DNA of 64,000 bases from CADEDV01 sp964412375 (GCA_964412375.1 CAYPOD010000011.1:32936-96935); one strand, 5' to 3'. Counted from the first letter of the stretch, positions 33,278 through 42,858 are shown. The notes: generated by a model not told the origin, from the letters alone. Translations and numbers: made by a program.

Positions 33278-34813
33278 CTATATTTTAAATCCAAGTGTGA
33301 GTAGTGCATTGCCGGCAGTGTTTCTGATATTAGCAGCCTGGAAAGGACTGTTTTGCAGGCGATAGGCAAAATGTACATCCCTGCCCATTGTATGCACATA
33401 GGCCAGGTCTATGAACATACCCTTGTTACGGTAACCCAAACCGCCGGTCAGTTGGAAACGGTTTCCTTTTTCACCGGCAAGATTCTTATAAGGATTACCA
33501 TAGTAAGCTCCGCCAAGCCGCACCATCACAGTAGTGAATTTCAGCTCGCCACCCAGCCTGAAATTAAAAACAGGTTTATAGGCATTGTCAATGGCCCTGT
33601 TGAGTGATTTGAGGTAATTGCGGGTTCCTTCGCTGTCATCACCATCAGGATCAGTGGTGAATGAAGAAGCCCTGTAATTCACAAATTCAATATCGGCTGT
33701 GATAAAACCTTTTTGCTTTCGTACATCTTCCACTTCCCGCAGCACATAAGAGCCGCTGACCATAAGGCGGTAAGGGGTAAAATGCCAATAGCGGAATTCA
33801 CCATCACCCACAAGGCTCGTTGAGTTTTGGTTCAGCCTGCCCTGGTAGCCTTCCGTATCTGTGATCACTTCTGCACTGTATTGGTCAGTCAGCCGGTAAA
33901 ATGACGGTGTGTGAAACGCAAATCCGAGCCGGACCTGTTCTGTTGGTTTGAAAATGACGCCTAATTTCAGGTTTACACCTGTTCCCCTTGTGGTCAGGTT
34001 TTCATTGATAGTGGCAAAATCAAAGTTGTTTGTAGCATCGGTGCTGGCATCAGCTTCGGTGAAACTGGCTTCTCTTTCATAGCGCAAAAAAGGAATACCA
34101 AGTGTGGCGCCGAGATAAAGTTTATCATTGATGTTGCCAGCGCCTGCCAGAACCAGTTCGGTGATGCCGCCACTGCTGCTGATAAGATTTTCCTGTATCA
34201 GCCCGTTGCCAATGGGAGCACGGGTCTTGAACTGGAAATTGCCTTCAGTTCCCCCGGCAACAGTGTCTATCCAGAAAGTATTGAAGGCAAGACTTGTTCC
34301 AAATGGATAATTCTGCGACACACTGTTGCCGCTGCCGTCGTTGTTGTTATTGATCTCTTCCAGGAATTTTTGTGAATACGAACTTTGATTGTTCAGTCCG
34401 CGGTATGTGAGGTTATTGCCAAAGCTGGCAGTTCTGTTCACCACAATAGCAAAAGCCGAGCTTGACCTGGAATTGCCGTTGTCAACACCACCCAGCACAA
34501 AACCGGTTGTTCCGAAGGAAAAATTTTTCTTGTTGTCTTTTTCCGTGCGGCCAAAATAAGTGGCTTTGTTATTCAGAAAATTAAAACCGGGAGTGAATAC
34601 AAAGTCGCCTGTTCTGTAAAATCCAAGACCGGCAGGGTTGACAAAGGTGGCTGATATTTCACCACCCAGCGATCCCATGGCGCCGCCAATGGCCTGCTGG
34701 CGGGCAGTGCCGGATGAACTGTACCAGCCGTAACGAAGGGCATCGGCCGGCTCCTGTGCCGTTAGCTGGCCCGCACATGCCAACAAAGCGCTGATGAAAA
34801 ATATTTTTTTCAT
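33278..34813 (-). CDS. OmpP1/FadL-family outer membrane transport protein
   Basis: A 511-residue outer-membrane barrel. Signal MKKIFFISALLACAGQLTAQ, then the FadL-like N-terminal plug region DALRYGWYSSSGTARQQAIGG and ISATFVNPAGLGFYRTGDF, where the 'NPAGL' turn is typical. The last strand ends GNALLTLGFKI. FadL proteins admit long-chain fatty acids or other hydrophobic compounds; in Bacteroidota the group is large and substrates are mostly unassigned. It is preceded by the Asn/Ser-rich lipoprotein gene on the same strand with a terminator between. Confidence 0.85.
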   Translation of the reverse strand: MKKIFFISALLACAGQLTAQEPADALRYGWYSSSGTARQQAIGGAMGSLGGEISATFVNPAGLGFYRTGDFVFTPGFNFLNNKATYFGRTEKDNKKNFSFGTTGFVLGGVDNGNSRSSSAFAIVVNRTASFGNNLTYRGLNNQSSYSQKFLEEINNNNDGSGNSVSQNYPFGTSLAFNTFWIDTVAGGTEGNFQFKTRAPIGNGLIQENLISSSGGITELVLAGAGNINDKLYLGATLGIPFLRYEREASFTEADASTDATNNFDFATINENLTTRGTGVNLKLGVIFKPTEQVRLGFAFHTPSFYRLTDQYSAEVITDTEGYQGRLNQNSTSLVGDGEFRYWHFTPYRLMVSGSYVLREVEDVRKQKGFITADIEFVNYRASSFTTDPDGDDSEGTRNYLKSLNRAIDNAYKPVFNFRLGGELKFTTVMVRLGGAYYGNPYKNLAGEKGNRFQLTGGLGYRNKGMFIDLAYVHTMGRDVHFAYRLQNSPFQAANIRNTAGNALLTLGFKI

Positions 34814-34865
34814 AATAATGATTTGTCAGGATAGTATGAAATGAAGTTTGTTCTTATGGCAGAAT

Positions 34866-34897
34866 AAAAACCCCTCTGCCTGAACAGAAGGGTTTTT
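34866..34897. terminator. Bidirectional terminator
   Basis: An AAAAACCCCTCTG / CAGAAGGGTTTTT inverted repeat with a 6-nt loop ends in T-runs on both strands. It ends the transcript of the minus-strand lipoprotein gene. Confidence 0.8.
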
Positions 34898-34905
34898 ATC
34901 ATTTA

Positions 34906-35601
34906 TCAGAATCTTCTGACAGGGGCTGAGCTGCCTTTACTGCCGGAAGATGAACCAGAACTGCTGCCGGAAGTTGTACTGCCGGAGTTGGAGTTGGCCC
35001 TGTTTCCGGAAGAATTATTATTGTTCCCGCCACTAAACAGGTCGCGGAGGAAACTTCCGGATCCGTTGTTCCTGTTCGGGCTGTTATAGGAGTTATTTCC
35101 AAAACTATTATTCCCTAAGTTGAAACCAGGAGCTTTGGGATTTTTATAATTATTATTTGTCAATGCATTATTATTAAATGCATTCAGGTTGAAAGTGCGG
35201 GGTTTGGAATAAACCGGGCTGGAGGGAGATACTATGATGACTCCGTGATAGTAGGGATTATAAAAATTATTCCAATAGGAATAGGGACTCCATGGGTTAT
35301 TATAAAAACCAAACTGCGGAAAATAAGTATAGCTGAAGCGGTTGCCATGATAATACCAGTCGTCTAACTGGCTCCAGCGATAACGGTCCCTTACCCGCAT
35401 CCGCAGAAAACGGTCATCGTAGTATTCATCGCTGCCTTCGTAGCGACGGTTATCTCTTTTCTCCGTTCTCACATAATTGTCCTCGGGTGTAGCGGGTGAA
35501 AAATAAACATCGTCAGGAGTTTGCCCGGTTTTGTAAGCCGTGGTGCAACTGCTGAAAGCAAGGATGCTGATAACTGCCAGGAGTAAAACTGATGGTTTCA
35601 T
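34906..35601 (-). CDS. Asn/Ser/Tyr-rich lipoprotein
   Basis: A 231-residue lipoprotein. The start at 35601 gives MKPSVLLLAVISILAFSSC with lipidated Cys19; longer readings run into the proS coding region and carry no signal. After an acidic/charged segment (DDVYFSPATPEDNYVR) comes a Tyr/Trp/Pro-rich part (YYHGNRFSYTYFPQFGFYNN) and a low-complexity Asn/Gly/Ser tail that ends GSKGSSAPVRRF. It is probably a surface or periplasmic structural lipoprotein. No enzymatic motifs are visible. Its start is 165 bp from the divergent proS start. Confidence 0.75.
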   Translation of the reverse strand: MKPSVLLLAVISILAFSSCTTAYKTGQTPDDVYFSPATPEDNYVRTEKRDNRRYEGSDEYYDDRFLRMRVRDRYRWSQLDDWYYHGNRFSYTYFPQFGFYNNPWSPYSYWNNFYNPYYHGVIIVSPSSPVYSKPRTFNLNAFNNNALTNNNYKNPKAPGFNLGNNSFGNNSYNSPNRNNGSGSFLRDLFSGGNNNNSSGNRANSNSGSTTSGSSSGSSSGSKGSSAPVRRF

Positions 35602-35636
35602 GGCAAATGGTTTAAGCGGTTTAGAATTGAAGTTAC

Positions 35637-35644
35637 TACTTTTG
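35637..35644 (+). promoter_or_regulatory. Possible proS promoter with long leader
   Basis: TACTTTTG matches the -7 consensus, with TTTA at 35611 22 nt upstream. The resulting leader before proS would be about 115 nt. No known leader element was recognised. Confidence 0.35.
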
Positions 35645-35766
35645 TGCGACTTAAAAAACCATACAACCGTTTGAACAACAAAGATTCGGCCATTGCCGGA
35701 GAATATTGCACTAACAGCTGTTAATTTAAAATTAAAGGTTGCATTAGTATTAAACTTACAAATCAA

Positions 35767-37242
35767 ATGAGCAAGGAAATTACTTCGAGGGAAAAAGATT
35801 ACGCACAATGGTACAATGACTTAGTATTAAAAGGGGGTTTGGCGGATTATTCCGCTGTGAGGGGCTGCATGGTCATCAAACCCTATGGTTTTGCCTTGTG
35901 GGAAAACATGCAGGGTGCATTGGATAAAATGTTCAAGGATACAGGGCATGTAAATGCCTATTTTCCTTTGTTCATACCCAAAAGTTTTTTGAGCAAAGAA
36001 GCAGCCCATGTGGAAGGGTTTGCAAAGGAGTGTGCAGTGGTTACACATTACAGGCTGAAGAATGATGCGAATGGCGCTGGCGTGGTGGTTGATCCCGAAG
36101 CAAAACTGGAAGAAGAACTTATTGTTCGTCCCACTTCCGAAACCATTATTTGGAACACTTATAAAGACTGGATCCAATCTTACCGTGATTTGCCGCTGCT
36201 GATCAATCAATGGGCCAACGTGGTGCGCTGGGAAATGCGTACAAGACTGTTTTTGCGGACAGCTGAGTTCTTATGGCAGGAAGGACACACAGCTCATGCC
36301 ACCAAAGAAGAGGCCGTGGAAGAAGCTGAAAGAATGCTTGAAGTGTATGCCACTTTTGCCGAAGAATTTATGGCTGTTCCGGTAATAAGAGGTATCAAGA
36401 CAGCCAGTGAACGATTTGCAGGCGCCGAAGAAACCTATTGCATCGAGGCGCTGATGCAGGATGGCAAAGCCCTGCAGGCAGGCACTTCCCATTTCCTCGG
36501 ACAAAATTTTGCAAAAGCATTTGATGTAAAATTCAGTGATAAGGAAAATAAACTGGAGTATGTATGGGCCACCAGTTGGGGTGTAAGCACCAGGTTAGTG
36601 GGTGCATTGGTGATGGCACATGGCGATGACCAGGGACTGGTGTTGCCACCTAAGATCGCACCGGTGCAGGTGGTAATCGTACCAGTATTTAAAGGTGATG
36701 ACCAGAAGGCATCCATCACCGCTAAGGTAAACGAGATCATGAAAGAATTGAAAGCATTGGGCATTCGGGTAAAATATGATGATAATGACAATACAAGACC
36801 GGGCTGGAAATTTGCTGAATATGAAATGAAAGGAGTGCCGGTTCGTTTAGCCATTGGTGCAAGGGATCTTGAAAAAAACGAAGTGGAGGTAGCCCGCCGC
36901 GACACTAAAGAAAAAAGAGTGGTGACGTTGGATGGCATTGCTGTTTATGTGGAAGGACTGCTCAATGATATACAGCAAAGTATGTTCAATAAAGCCGCAT
37001 CCTACCGGGATGAACATATCACAAAAGCCGATAGCTGGGAAGAATTTGAAAAATTACTGGATGAAAAGGGCGGGTTTATTTCCGCACATTGGGATGGAAC
37101 ACCTGAGACGGAAGAAGCGATTAAGGAAAAAACAAAAGCGACAATCCGGTGCATACCATTGAATAATCCGCCGGAGGTTGGAAAATGTATTCTGACAGGG
37201 AAACCTTCCGAACAAAGAGTATTGTTTGCAAGGGCATACTGA
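35767..37242 (+). CDS. proS: Prolyl-tRNA synthetase (archaeal/eukaryotic type)
   Basis: Charges tRNA-Pro. A 491-residue class II synthetase without the bacterial editing insertion. It starts SREKDYAQWYNDLVLKGGLA and has motif 2-type residues in RPTSETIIWNTYKDWI and WANVVRWEMRTRLFLRTAEF, then GTSHFLGQNFAKAFDV and the anticodon-binding domain with VPVRLAIGARDLE. The C-terminal region ends CILTGKPSEQRVLFARAY, as in the archaeal-type enzymes. This form is usual in Bacteroidota, so no recent transfer need be assumed. Confidence 0.96.
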   Translation: MSKEITSREKDYAQWYNDLVLKGGLADYSAVRGCMVIKPYGFALWENMQGALDKMFKDTGHVNAYFPLFIPKSFLSKEAAHVEGFAKECAVVTHYRLKNDANGAGVVVDPEAKLEEELIVRPTSETIIWNTYKDWIQSYRDLPLLINQWANVVRWEMRTRLFLRTAEFLWQEGHTAHATKEEAVEEAERMLEVYATFAEEFMAVPVIRGIKTASERFAGAEETYCIEALMQDGKALQAGTSHFLGQNFAKAFDVKFSDKENKLEYVWATSWGVSTRLVGALVMAHGDDQGLVLPPKIAPVQVVIVPVFKGDDQKASITAKVNEIMKELKALGIRVKYDDNDNTRPGWKFAEYEMKGVPVRLAIGARDLEKNEVEVARRDTKEKRVVTLDGIAVYVEGLLNDIQQSMFNKAASYRDEHITKADSWEEFEKLLDEKGGFISAHWDGTPETEEAIKEKTKATIRCIPLNNPPEVGKCILTGKPSEQRVLFARAY

Positions 37243-37251
37243 TAAATAAAA

Positions 37252-37283
37252 TTTGCTGAGGAGGATTTGTAAAAGTATATTTA
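37252..37283 (+). promoter_or_regulatory. Promoter of the small membrane protein gene
   Basis: TTTG (37252-37255), 20 nt, then TATATTTA (37276-37283), one mismatch from the -7 consensus. The leader is about 20 nt. Confidence 0.45.
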
Positions 37284-37309
37284 GTATCATAAAACCAAAA
37301 CCATTCAGT

Positions 37310-37771
37310 ATGGAACAGCAACAACCAACCAGCCAGGGTTCATCCCTTTTCCAGCTTAACCTCGACGCCGCAAACGGTTATACTTTACGCAGTGCAGCCT
37401 CCTGGGGCAAAGTACTTGGCGTAGTCAGCCTGATTCTCGGCATATTGTTTATTGCCATGGGCGTCTTGGCACAAAGTGCTATGAAATCAGGAGGTCGCAT
37501 GTATGGCGATGATTTTGGAAGTAATACAGAACTCGCTGCAAATATTGGCCTCGTTGTCTATATTATTATGGGGCTGATCATGGTGATCGGTGGTTTATTT
37601 TCCCTGAATTTTGGAAATAAGATTGCTGCTGCCTTAAAAGCCAATGATCAAAATGCATTGAGTTCGGGCTTTGCTGCCTGCCGCAATTTTTTTGCATTCT
37701 GGGCTATCCTTTGTATCATTTTCCTTTTACTGTTGCTTATCAGCGTGGCCAGTCTTGCAACTGCATCTTAA
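37310..37771 (+). CDS. DUF5362-like membrane protein
   Basis: A 153-residue membrane protein starting MEQQQPTSQGSSLFQLNLDA; an in-frame TTG at 37253 upstream is rejected because the promoter lies between. Three hydrophobic segments are seen: about 32-52 (VLGVVSLILGILFIAMGVL), 79-97 (IGLVVYIIMGLIMVIGGLF) and 125-150 (FFAFWAILCIIFLLLLLISV). The middle loop KIAAALKANDQNALSSGFA is amphipathic. This layout is that of the DUF5362 family of Bacteroidota; the function is unknown. A strong terminator follows. Confidence 0.75.
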   Translation: MEQQQPTSQGSSLFQLNLDAANGYTLRSAASWGKVLGVVSLILGILFIAMGVLAQSAMKSGGRMYGDDFGSNTELAANIGLVVYIIMGLIMVIGGLFSLNFGNKIAAALKANDQNALSSGFAACRNFFAFWAILCIIFLLLLLISVASLATAS

Positions 37772-37798
37772 TTACAATGGAGCAGCATAATATTCAGA

Positions 37799-37823
37799 GA
37801 CGTCCTTCCCGGACGTTTTTTTA
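37799..37823 (+). terminator. Rho-independent terminator
   Basis: ACGTCC pairs with GGACGT over a 5-nt loop, followed by TTTTTTTATTT. The T-run covers the stop codon of the convergent RDD gene. Confidence 0.85.
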
Positions 37824-38642
37824 TTTCACCGATAAGTAGTTATAATCTTTCAACAGCACTTCAAGAAAATCGAATGGCGATAAATCGCTGCTGATCTTCA
37901 GGTGGGCTTTGATTTTTTCCGCTGCATGTGAGGCCATGCTGAAATCTCCTTTTTTCCTTGCTGTTTCCAGAATGCTCTTGATAGCATTAATGTCCTTGTC
38001 ACTCAATTGCATGATCTGCGGGTAAGAAGGAACATAATTTTCCGCCACTTCCTGGAACACGGTTTCTTCAATCCCGGTCCGGGTGTTGATGCGGATCAGT
38101 ATGGTATGGGCCAGCATATCGCCGATGCGCTGACCTTTTTTAGACGTCACCACCAGCACAATGTCTGTTACGAAATAAAGCAATGAAAGAATAATTAAAA
38201 AACTGCCTTCTGTGCTTTTGCCGGTGCCAACAGAGTAAAAACCTATTAGCAGCAAAAAGTAAAACCATATATCCCGTATCATCCAACGGATCAGGAACTG
38301 GCTGATGGCCGGCCGGCCTCCATTTTCATTAACCACACGCAACTGCATGATTTTTTTACCAATGCTTTGACCGTTGAGCAATATTTCCAGCAACACATGA
38401 TATACAAGGATGGGCACCATAAATATCAGTACCAGTGCGCTAAGATCATACCAGGCATTATCATCAAACGGGTTATTCCGGAAACGATTTGCTGCAATTG
38501 ACCTGAGCAGCGCTACGGCAACTTTATAATAAATAAAAAGTATGACAAGATCAATGACCAGGGCAAGAAGACGCCGGTAAAATTCCGGGATGTCAAATTC
38601 AAGATCAATATTGAAATTGGTTGGTACTTTTATGGCCCCCAT
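37821..38642 (-). CDS. RDD family membrane protein
   Basis: A 273-residue membrane protein. The start at 38642 (MGAIKVPTNFNIDLEFDIPE) is preferred; a longer reading from 38846 runs through the divergent promoter region. The RDD core begins FYRRLLALVIDLVILFIYY with the conserved Arg/Asp pair, then further helices around LVLIFMVPILVYHVLLEILL, and GKKIMQLRVV. The C-terminal ~90 residues are cytosolic and helical. It diverges from the SpoIIM gene with about 100 bp between. RDD and SpoIIM genes recur together with MoxR/DUF58 clusters, which suggests a shared membrane complex. Confidence 0.85.
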   Translation of the reverse strand: MGAIKVPTNFNIDLEFDIPEFYRRLLALVIDLVILFIYYKVAVALLRSIAANRFRNNPFDDNAWYDLSALVLIFMVPILVYHVLLEILLNGQSIGKKIMQLRVVNENGGRPAISQFLIRWMIRDIWFYFLLLIGFYSVGTGKSTEGSFLIILSLLYFVTDIVLVVTSKKGQRIGDMLAHTILIRINTRTGIEETVFQEVAENYVPSYPQIMQLSDKDINAIKSILETARKKGDFSMASHAAEKIKAHLKISSDLSPFDFLEVLLKDYNYLSVK

Positions 38643-38744
38643 GGGCAGATGATTTACAGGCGGTAATTTAACGTATTTATCCTTTAAAATTAAGGATGGC
38701 AGCAGCGATAAAAAATAGTATTTTACAAGCCAAACAATTACCTG

Positions 38745-39713
38745 TTGAGAGAGGCGCTTTTTATCAAGAGAAATAAAGACCGCTGGCAAAAAAACCAGCT
38801 TCAGCCTCCCGAAGATCCGGATGAAATGGCCCGGGAGTTTACGCAACTGGTGGAAGACCTTGCCTATGCCAAAACATTCTATCCTTCAGGCAAGGTGACG
38901 CATTATATCAATAATGAAGCCTCAAAGATCTACCTGCAGATCTATAAAAACCGGAAGGAAGAATCCAACCGCCTGCTGACTTTCTGGAAGTATGACCTGC
39001 CGCTGACTTTGTATAAACACCGCCGTGTGTTGCTTTTTTCATTTATATTTTTTGTTGTTTTTTTCTCCATCGGTTTCTTTTCGGCTGTCCAGGATGAAGA
39101 AATGCCCCGCAGGATTTTTGGCGACAGTTATGTGGAAAAGACCATCCATAATATAGAAAATGGTAATCCTTTTGGCATTTATGAATCGGGCAACCCTTTG
39201 CTGAGTTGGCTGATGCTGATGATCCACAACATCCGGGTAGCGCTGCTGATGTTTGTGTCGGGTATATTTTGCGGGGTACCCAGTCTTTACCTGCTTTCAG
39301 AAAATTCAGTGATGGTGGGAGTGTTTGACCAGTTTTTTGCAGCCCGCGGCCTCGGGCTCGACTTCTGGCTGGTGGTATTTGTACACGGCACACTGGAAAT
39401 AACAGCACTTATCGTTACTGCAGCAGCAGGCCTGGTGTTTGGGAAAAGCTTTCTTTTTCCCGGCACCATCCGGCGAATGGATGCATTCAAACAAGGCGCA
39501 AAAGACGGGGTAAAGATCATGGTAGGCTTGTTGCCTGTTTTTGGACTGGCCGCATTTTTTGAAGGGTTCATCACCCGGCTGTATAACGATATTTCTGTAC
39601 TGACTACACTTGTTTTTGGTTTGTCAGTAGTATTTGTGATCTGGTATTTCATCATCTATCCTTTGCGGCTGGGCCGGCAGATCAAAGGACTAACCAGCGA
39701 GGAGGAATTGTAG
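38745..39713 (+). CDS. SpoIIM (stage II sporulation M) family membrane protein
   Basis: A 322-residue membrane protein. Its start appears to be TTG at 38745 (MREALFIKRNKDRWQ); the reading frame opens only at 38712 and contains no ATG before it, while the ATG at 38696 is in another frame and stops quickly. About five helices are predicted from residue 95 (VLLFSFIFFVVFFSIGFF, WLMLMIHNIRVALLMFVSGI, then an FVHGTLEITALIVTAAAGL helix). The GTLE motif in the last of these is characteristic of SpoIIM. The name is historical: this organism does not sporulate as far as the window shows. It overlaps the next gene by one base. Confidence 0.85.
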   Translation: MREALFIKRNKDRWQKNQLQPPEDPDEMAREFTQLVEDLAYAKTFYPSGKVTHYINNEASKIYLQIYKNRKEESNRLLTFWKYDLPLTLYKHRRVLLFSFIFFVVFFSIGFFSAVQDEEMPRRIFGDSYVEKTIHNIENGNPFGIYESGNPLLSWLMLMIHNIRVALLMFVSGIFCGVPSLYLLSENSVMVGVFDQFFAARGLGLDFWLVVFVHGTLEITALIVTAAAGLVFGKSFLFPGTIRRMDAFKQGAKDGVKIMVGLLPVFGLAAFFEGFITRLYNDISVLTTLVFGLSVVFVIWYFIIYPLRLGRQIKGLTSEEEL

Positions 39714-40594
39714 TGACTGCTATTTTGCAAAGAAATATAAGCAGATCTTTTTTGCAGCCGGCAGGGCTGCTGATTGTATCTCTTTTTCTTGCTACAGCCA
39801 GCTTTTCACAGGATCGTCCTGCAACAGATAGCACAGCAAGAAAAGGCATACTGAGTATGGAAGATACCGTTGTGCTTTCAGACGAGACAACGGAGACCAT
39901 TGAAGAAGAAGACTATTATGAAGAAGATGAGTATGAAGAGACAACCAGCCATGAATATTTTATACCCTGGAAATTTGGCCGTGATGCAAACGACTCGCTA
40001 CGGCTCCGGCATTTGCCGGACAGTTTGCAGGCAGCCTGGCGACATGATAAAGCTTATTCATATGCCGACTCCAACCTCAGCAATGCGGTGTTGGAAACTT
40101 ACCAGGGAAATCAAAGGGCAAAAGCAAAAAGAATGACAACAGGTGCGGGATGGTTACAGCCGCTGCTATGGTTGCTGATCGCCGCAGGCTTTATTGGCTT
40201 TCTTTACCTCTTGCTGCGAGATGGCGGTTTGTTCCGTAAAAAAAGTGCAGCGCTGGATGAACAGGAGCCAGATGACAGCCTGACGGAGGATATTTTTGCC
40301 ATCAATTACCAACGGGAAATTGACAAAGCAGTTTCGGCAGGCAATTATCGCATTGCTGTCCGGCTGATGTTTTTGCGTTTGCTGAAGAACATGGCAGAAA
40401 AAAACATCATCCGCTACCGGCAGGACAATACCAATCATGATTACCTGCTTCAATTGAACGGGCATCGTCATTACGATTCTTTTTTTCGCATAACCCGCAA
40501 CTATGAGTATAGCTGGTATGGGCAGTTCGAGGTGCAAGAAAAAGCTTACCGGCATATTAAGAGGGATTTTGAAGAATTGGAACGAAAACTGTAA
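39713..40594 (+). CDS. DUF4129 membrane protein
   Basis: A 293-residue protein starting at GTG 39713, the G shared with the TAG stop of the SpoIIM gene. A signal or anchor (PAGLLIVSLFLATASFSQ) is followed by an acidic Glu/Asp/Tyr-rich linker (EEEDYYEEDEYEE), a membrane helix near 146-165 (WLQPLLWLLIAAGFIGFLYL) and a C-terminal cytosolic DUF4129 domain (INYQREIDKAVSAGNYRIAV, then LFYR-like pattern FEVQEKAYRHIKRDFEELE). DUF4129 accompanies transglutaminase or MoxR/DUF58 genes in many phyla; its biochemical role is not known. Confidence 0.82.
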   Translation: MTAILQRNISRSFLQPAGLLIVSLFLATASFSQDRPATDSTARKGILSMEDTVVLSDETTETIEEEDYYEEDEYEETTSHEYFIPWKFGRDANDSLRLRHLPDSLQAAWRHDKAYSYADSNLSNAVLETYQGNQRAKAKRMTTGAGWLQPLLWLLIAAGFIGFLYLLLRDGGLFRKKSAALDEQEPDDSLTEDIFAINYQREIDKAVSAGNYRIAVRLMFLRLLKNMAEKNIIRYRQDNTNHDYLLQLNGHRHYDSFFRITRNYEYSWYGQFEVQEKAYRHIKRDFEELERKL

Positions 40595-40599
40595 CTGAT

Positions 40600-41844
40600 T
40601 TGAAAAAGCCTTCGCTCTATATCATCATTTTCATTGTTGCAGCGGTATTGCTGTTGCTGTTCACGTCAGATAACAGCCGTGTCAATGAACAGGAGATTGA
40701 TAAACGCATCACCCTGCGCAGAAAAGATAAAATACCATACGGCACCTCGCTGGCATTTGACGGGTTGAAATATATTTTTCCCAATGCAGCGATCAGTGTC
40801 AGCAACAAAGAGCCCGGCGACTGGGATTCATTATCGGTTTATAACAGCGGCCAGGCGCTGATCATCATATCGCCTCATTTCAATGCGGATGGATATGAAA
40901 TGAAAAAGCTGATCCGGTTTGCAGAAAACGGAAACGATGTTTTTATCAGCACAAGGAATCTTTCTTATGAAGCACAGCGCATCCTGGAACTTTCCAGCAG
41001 CCCCATCAGTACTTCAGAAATCATGTACAACAGCAGCGGCCAGCGCATCGCGGATGCATTGGTGCTGCATCTTTCAGTTCCTCCGTTCAGCAACCGGCGC
41101 ACCTTTACTTACAGCGGGGAAAAATATAATGCATGGGTGTTCAATACAGATACATCGCTGGTGACACCGCTCGGCACAGACGAAATGGGGAGAACCAATT
41201 TTATTCATCTGCGGGCAGGAAAGGGCAATTTATTTCTGCAGCTGGCACCGCTGGCATTCAGCAACTATTTTTTGCTGCAAAAGGGCAACCAGCAATATTA
41301 TGAAAATGCACTATCCCTTATTTCTCCATCCGTCAATAAAGTGGTATGGGATGAATATTATCTTAGCAAGCGGGATTTTTTTGACCGCAGCAACAGAGAT
41401 AGCAAGGGATGGATGAGTGTGCTTTTTCGGTTTCCTGCTCTAAAGTGGGCTTTACTGACAGCGATGGTTACACTGGTTTTCTATGTGCTGATGGAAATGC
41501 GACGCAGGCAGCGATATATTCCCGTGCTGTCAAGACCACGAAATGATTCGCTGGAGTTTGTAAAGACCATTGGCCGTTTGTACTTTGATAAAGGCGATCA
41601 TATGAACCTCTGTCGTAAAATGGCGGCTTATTTCCTTGAACATGTCCGCAACAGGTATAAACTGCCGACAACTTCACTGGATGAAGAGTTTGTCCGCAAG
41701 CTGCAATTCAAAAGCGGTTACGATTATGAACAACTGAATGGGATCATGGCTGTCATCCGCTCACTGGCAAAAGCAGAAAAGATCACCGATAAAGGATTGA
41801 TCAGCTTTCACCGCAAACTGGAAAATTTTTATAAAAACACATAA
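40600..41844 (+). CDS. DUF4350 membrane protein
   Basis: A 414-residue protein starting at TTG 40600, five bases after the DUF4129 stop. An N-terminal helix (SLYIIIFIVAAVLLLLF, about residues 4-22) leads to a periplasmic DUF4350 domain (ThuA/GAT-like fold) with YGTSLAFDGLKYIFPNAAI and ALIIISPHFNADGYEMKKL. A second helix lies near 288-304 (WALLTAMVTLVFYVLM), followed by an Arg-rich cytosolic C-terminus (MRRRQRYIPVLSRPRNDSLE). The family binds no known ligand. It is part of the MoxR/DUF58 transcription unit. Confidence 0.82.
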   Translation: MKKPSLYIIIFIVAAVLLLLFTSDNSRVNEQEIDKRITLRRKDKIPYGTSLAFDGLKYIFPNAAISVSNKEPGDWDSLSVYNSGQALIIISPHFNADGYEMKKLIRFAENGNDVFISTRNLSYEAQRILELSSSPISTSEIMYNSSGQRIADALVLHLSVPPFSNRRTFTYSGEKYNAWVFNTDTSLVTPLGTDEMGRTNFIHLRAGKGNLFLQLAPLAFSNYFLLQKGNQQYYENALSLISPSVNKVVWDEYYLSKRDFFDRSNRDSKGWMSVLFRFPALKWALLTAMVTLVFYVLMEMRRRQRYIPVLSRPRNDSLEFVKTIGRLYFDKGDHMNLCRKMAAYFLEHVRNRYKLPTTSLDEEFVRKLQFKSGYDYEQLNGIMAVIRSLAKAEKITDKGLISFHRKLENFYKNT

Positions 41845-41850
41845 CTACAA

Positions 41851-42849
41851 ATGGAAACAACCAACAACCACCCGGAGGAGCCATTGTTTCAGCAGCGTAC
41901 AGATCTTTCTGCGCTGAGCCATGCTGTTCATGCCATCCGCAACGAGATCAAAAAGATCATTGTCGGGCAGGATGAAATGGTAAAACTGATTCTGGCTGCT
42001 TTGCTGGCCGAAGGGCATGTATTGATAGAAGGTGTGCCCGGTGTGGCCAAGACGCTGACGGCAAAACTCGTGGCCCGCAGTGTGGACGCAGGTTTTTCCC
42101 GCATCCAGTTCACACCCGACCTGATGCCTTCTGATGTGCTGGGAACACCGGTGTTCAATCCAAAAGAAGCCAGTTTTGAATTCAAGAAAGGCCCTGTCTT
42201 CAGTAATATCGTACTGGTGGATGAGATCAACCGGGCCCCGGCCAAAACACAATCAGCCTTGCTGGAGATCATGGAAGAAAGACAGGCGTCTGTGGATGGG
42301 AAAACTTATCCTATGGCTTCACCGTTCATGGTGCTGGCCACCCAAAACCCGGTGGAACAGGAAGGAACCTATCGTTTGCCGGAAGCGCAACTCGACCGGT
42401 TTCTTTTTAAAATAGTAGTGCCCTATCCCAATGAAGAGGAAGAACTGATCATTCTGACGCAGTTTCACAATTTGGGCAACACCCGTGTGCAGGATATTGT
42501 GAAACCTGTGCTTGGCGGCGAACAGATCAATTTGCTGCGACTACAGATTAAAACAATACTGATAGAGGAAAAATTGCTGCAGTTCATTGCCAAACTTGTA
42601 CATCATACCAGGAACCATAAATCTATTTATTTAGGCGCTTCCCCGCGGGCATCACTGGCCATCATGAATGCATCAAAGGCGATTGCCGCTATGCAAGGCC
42701 GTGATTTTGTGACACCGGAAGATATCCGTGAAGTGGTGATACCCATATTGCGGCATCGCATTATCCTTTCACCCGACAAGGAAATGGAAGGTGTGACCGA
42801 AGATGAGGTGATCCGCCAGATCATGCAGGGGATGGATGTGCCGCGGTAA
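41851..42849 (+). CDS. MoxR-type AAA+ ATPase
   Basis: A 332-residue chaperone-like ATPase. Walker A GVPGVAKT (residues 61-68), Walker B IVLVDEINRAP (120-130), sensor 1 in MVLATQNPVEQEGTY, arginine-finger region LPEAQLDRF, and a lid domain with SPRASLAIMNASKAIAAMQG. MoxR proteins work with von Willebrand or DUF58 proteins to assemble or activate protein complexes. It is the only ATG-started gene of the rightward cluster and sits six bases after the DUF4350 stop. Confidence 0.94.
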   Translation: METTNNHPEEPLFQQRTDLSALSHAVHAIRNEIKKIIVGQDEMVKLILAALLAEGHVLIEGVPGVAKTLTAKLVARSVDAGFSRIQFTPDLMPSDVLGTPVFNPKEASFEFKKGPVFSNIVLVDEINRAPAKTQSALLEIMEERQASVDGKTYPMASPFMVLATQNPVEQEGTYRLPEAQLDRFLFKIVVPYPNEEEELIILTQFHNLGNTRVQDIVKPVLGGEQINLLRLQIKTILIEEKLLQFIAKLVHHTRNHKSIYLGASPRASLAIMNASKAIAAMQGRDFVTPEDIREVVIPILRHRIILSPDKEMEGVTEDEVIRQIMQGMDVPR

Positions 42850-42858
42850 CAGGTTTGA

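Noticed and set aside
38696..38780. ATG at 38696 as start of the SpoIIM gene
   Set aside because: It is in a different reading frame and meets a stop shortly after; the SpoIIM frame opens at 38712 and matches family N-termini from the TTG at 38745.
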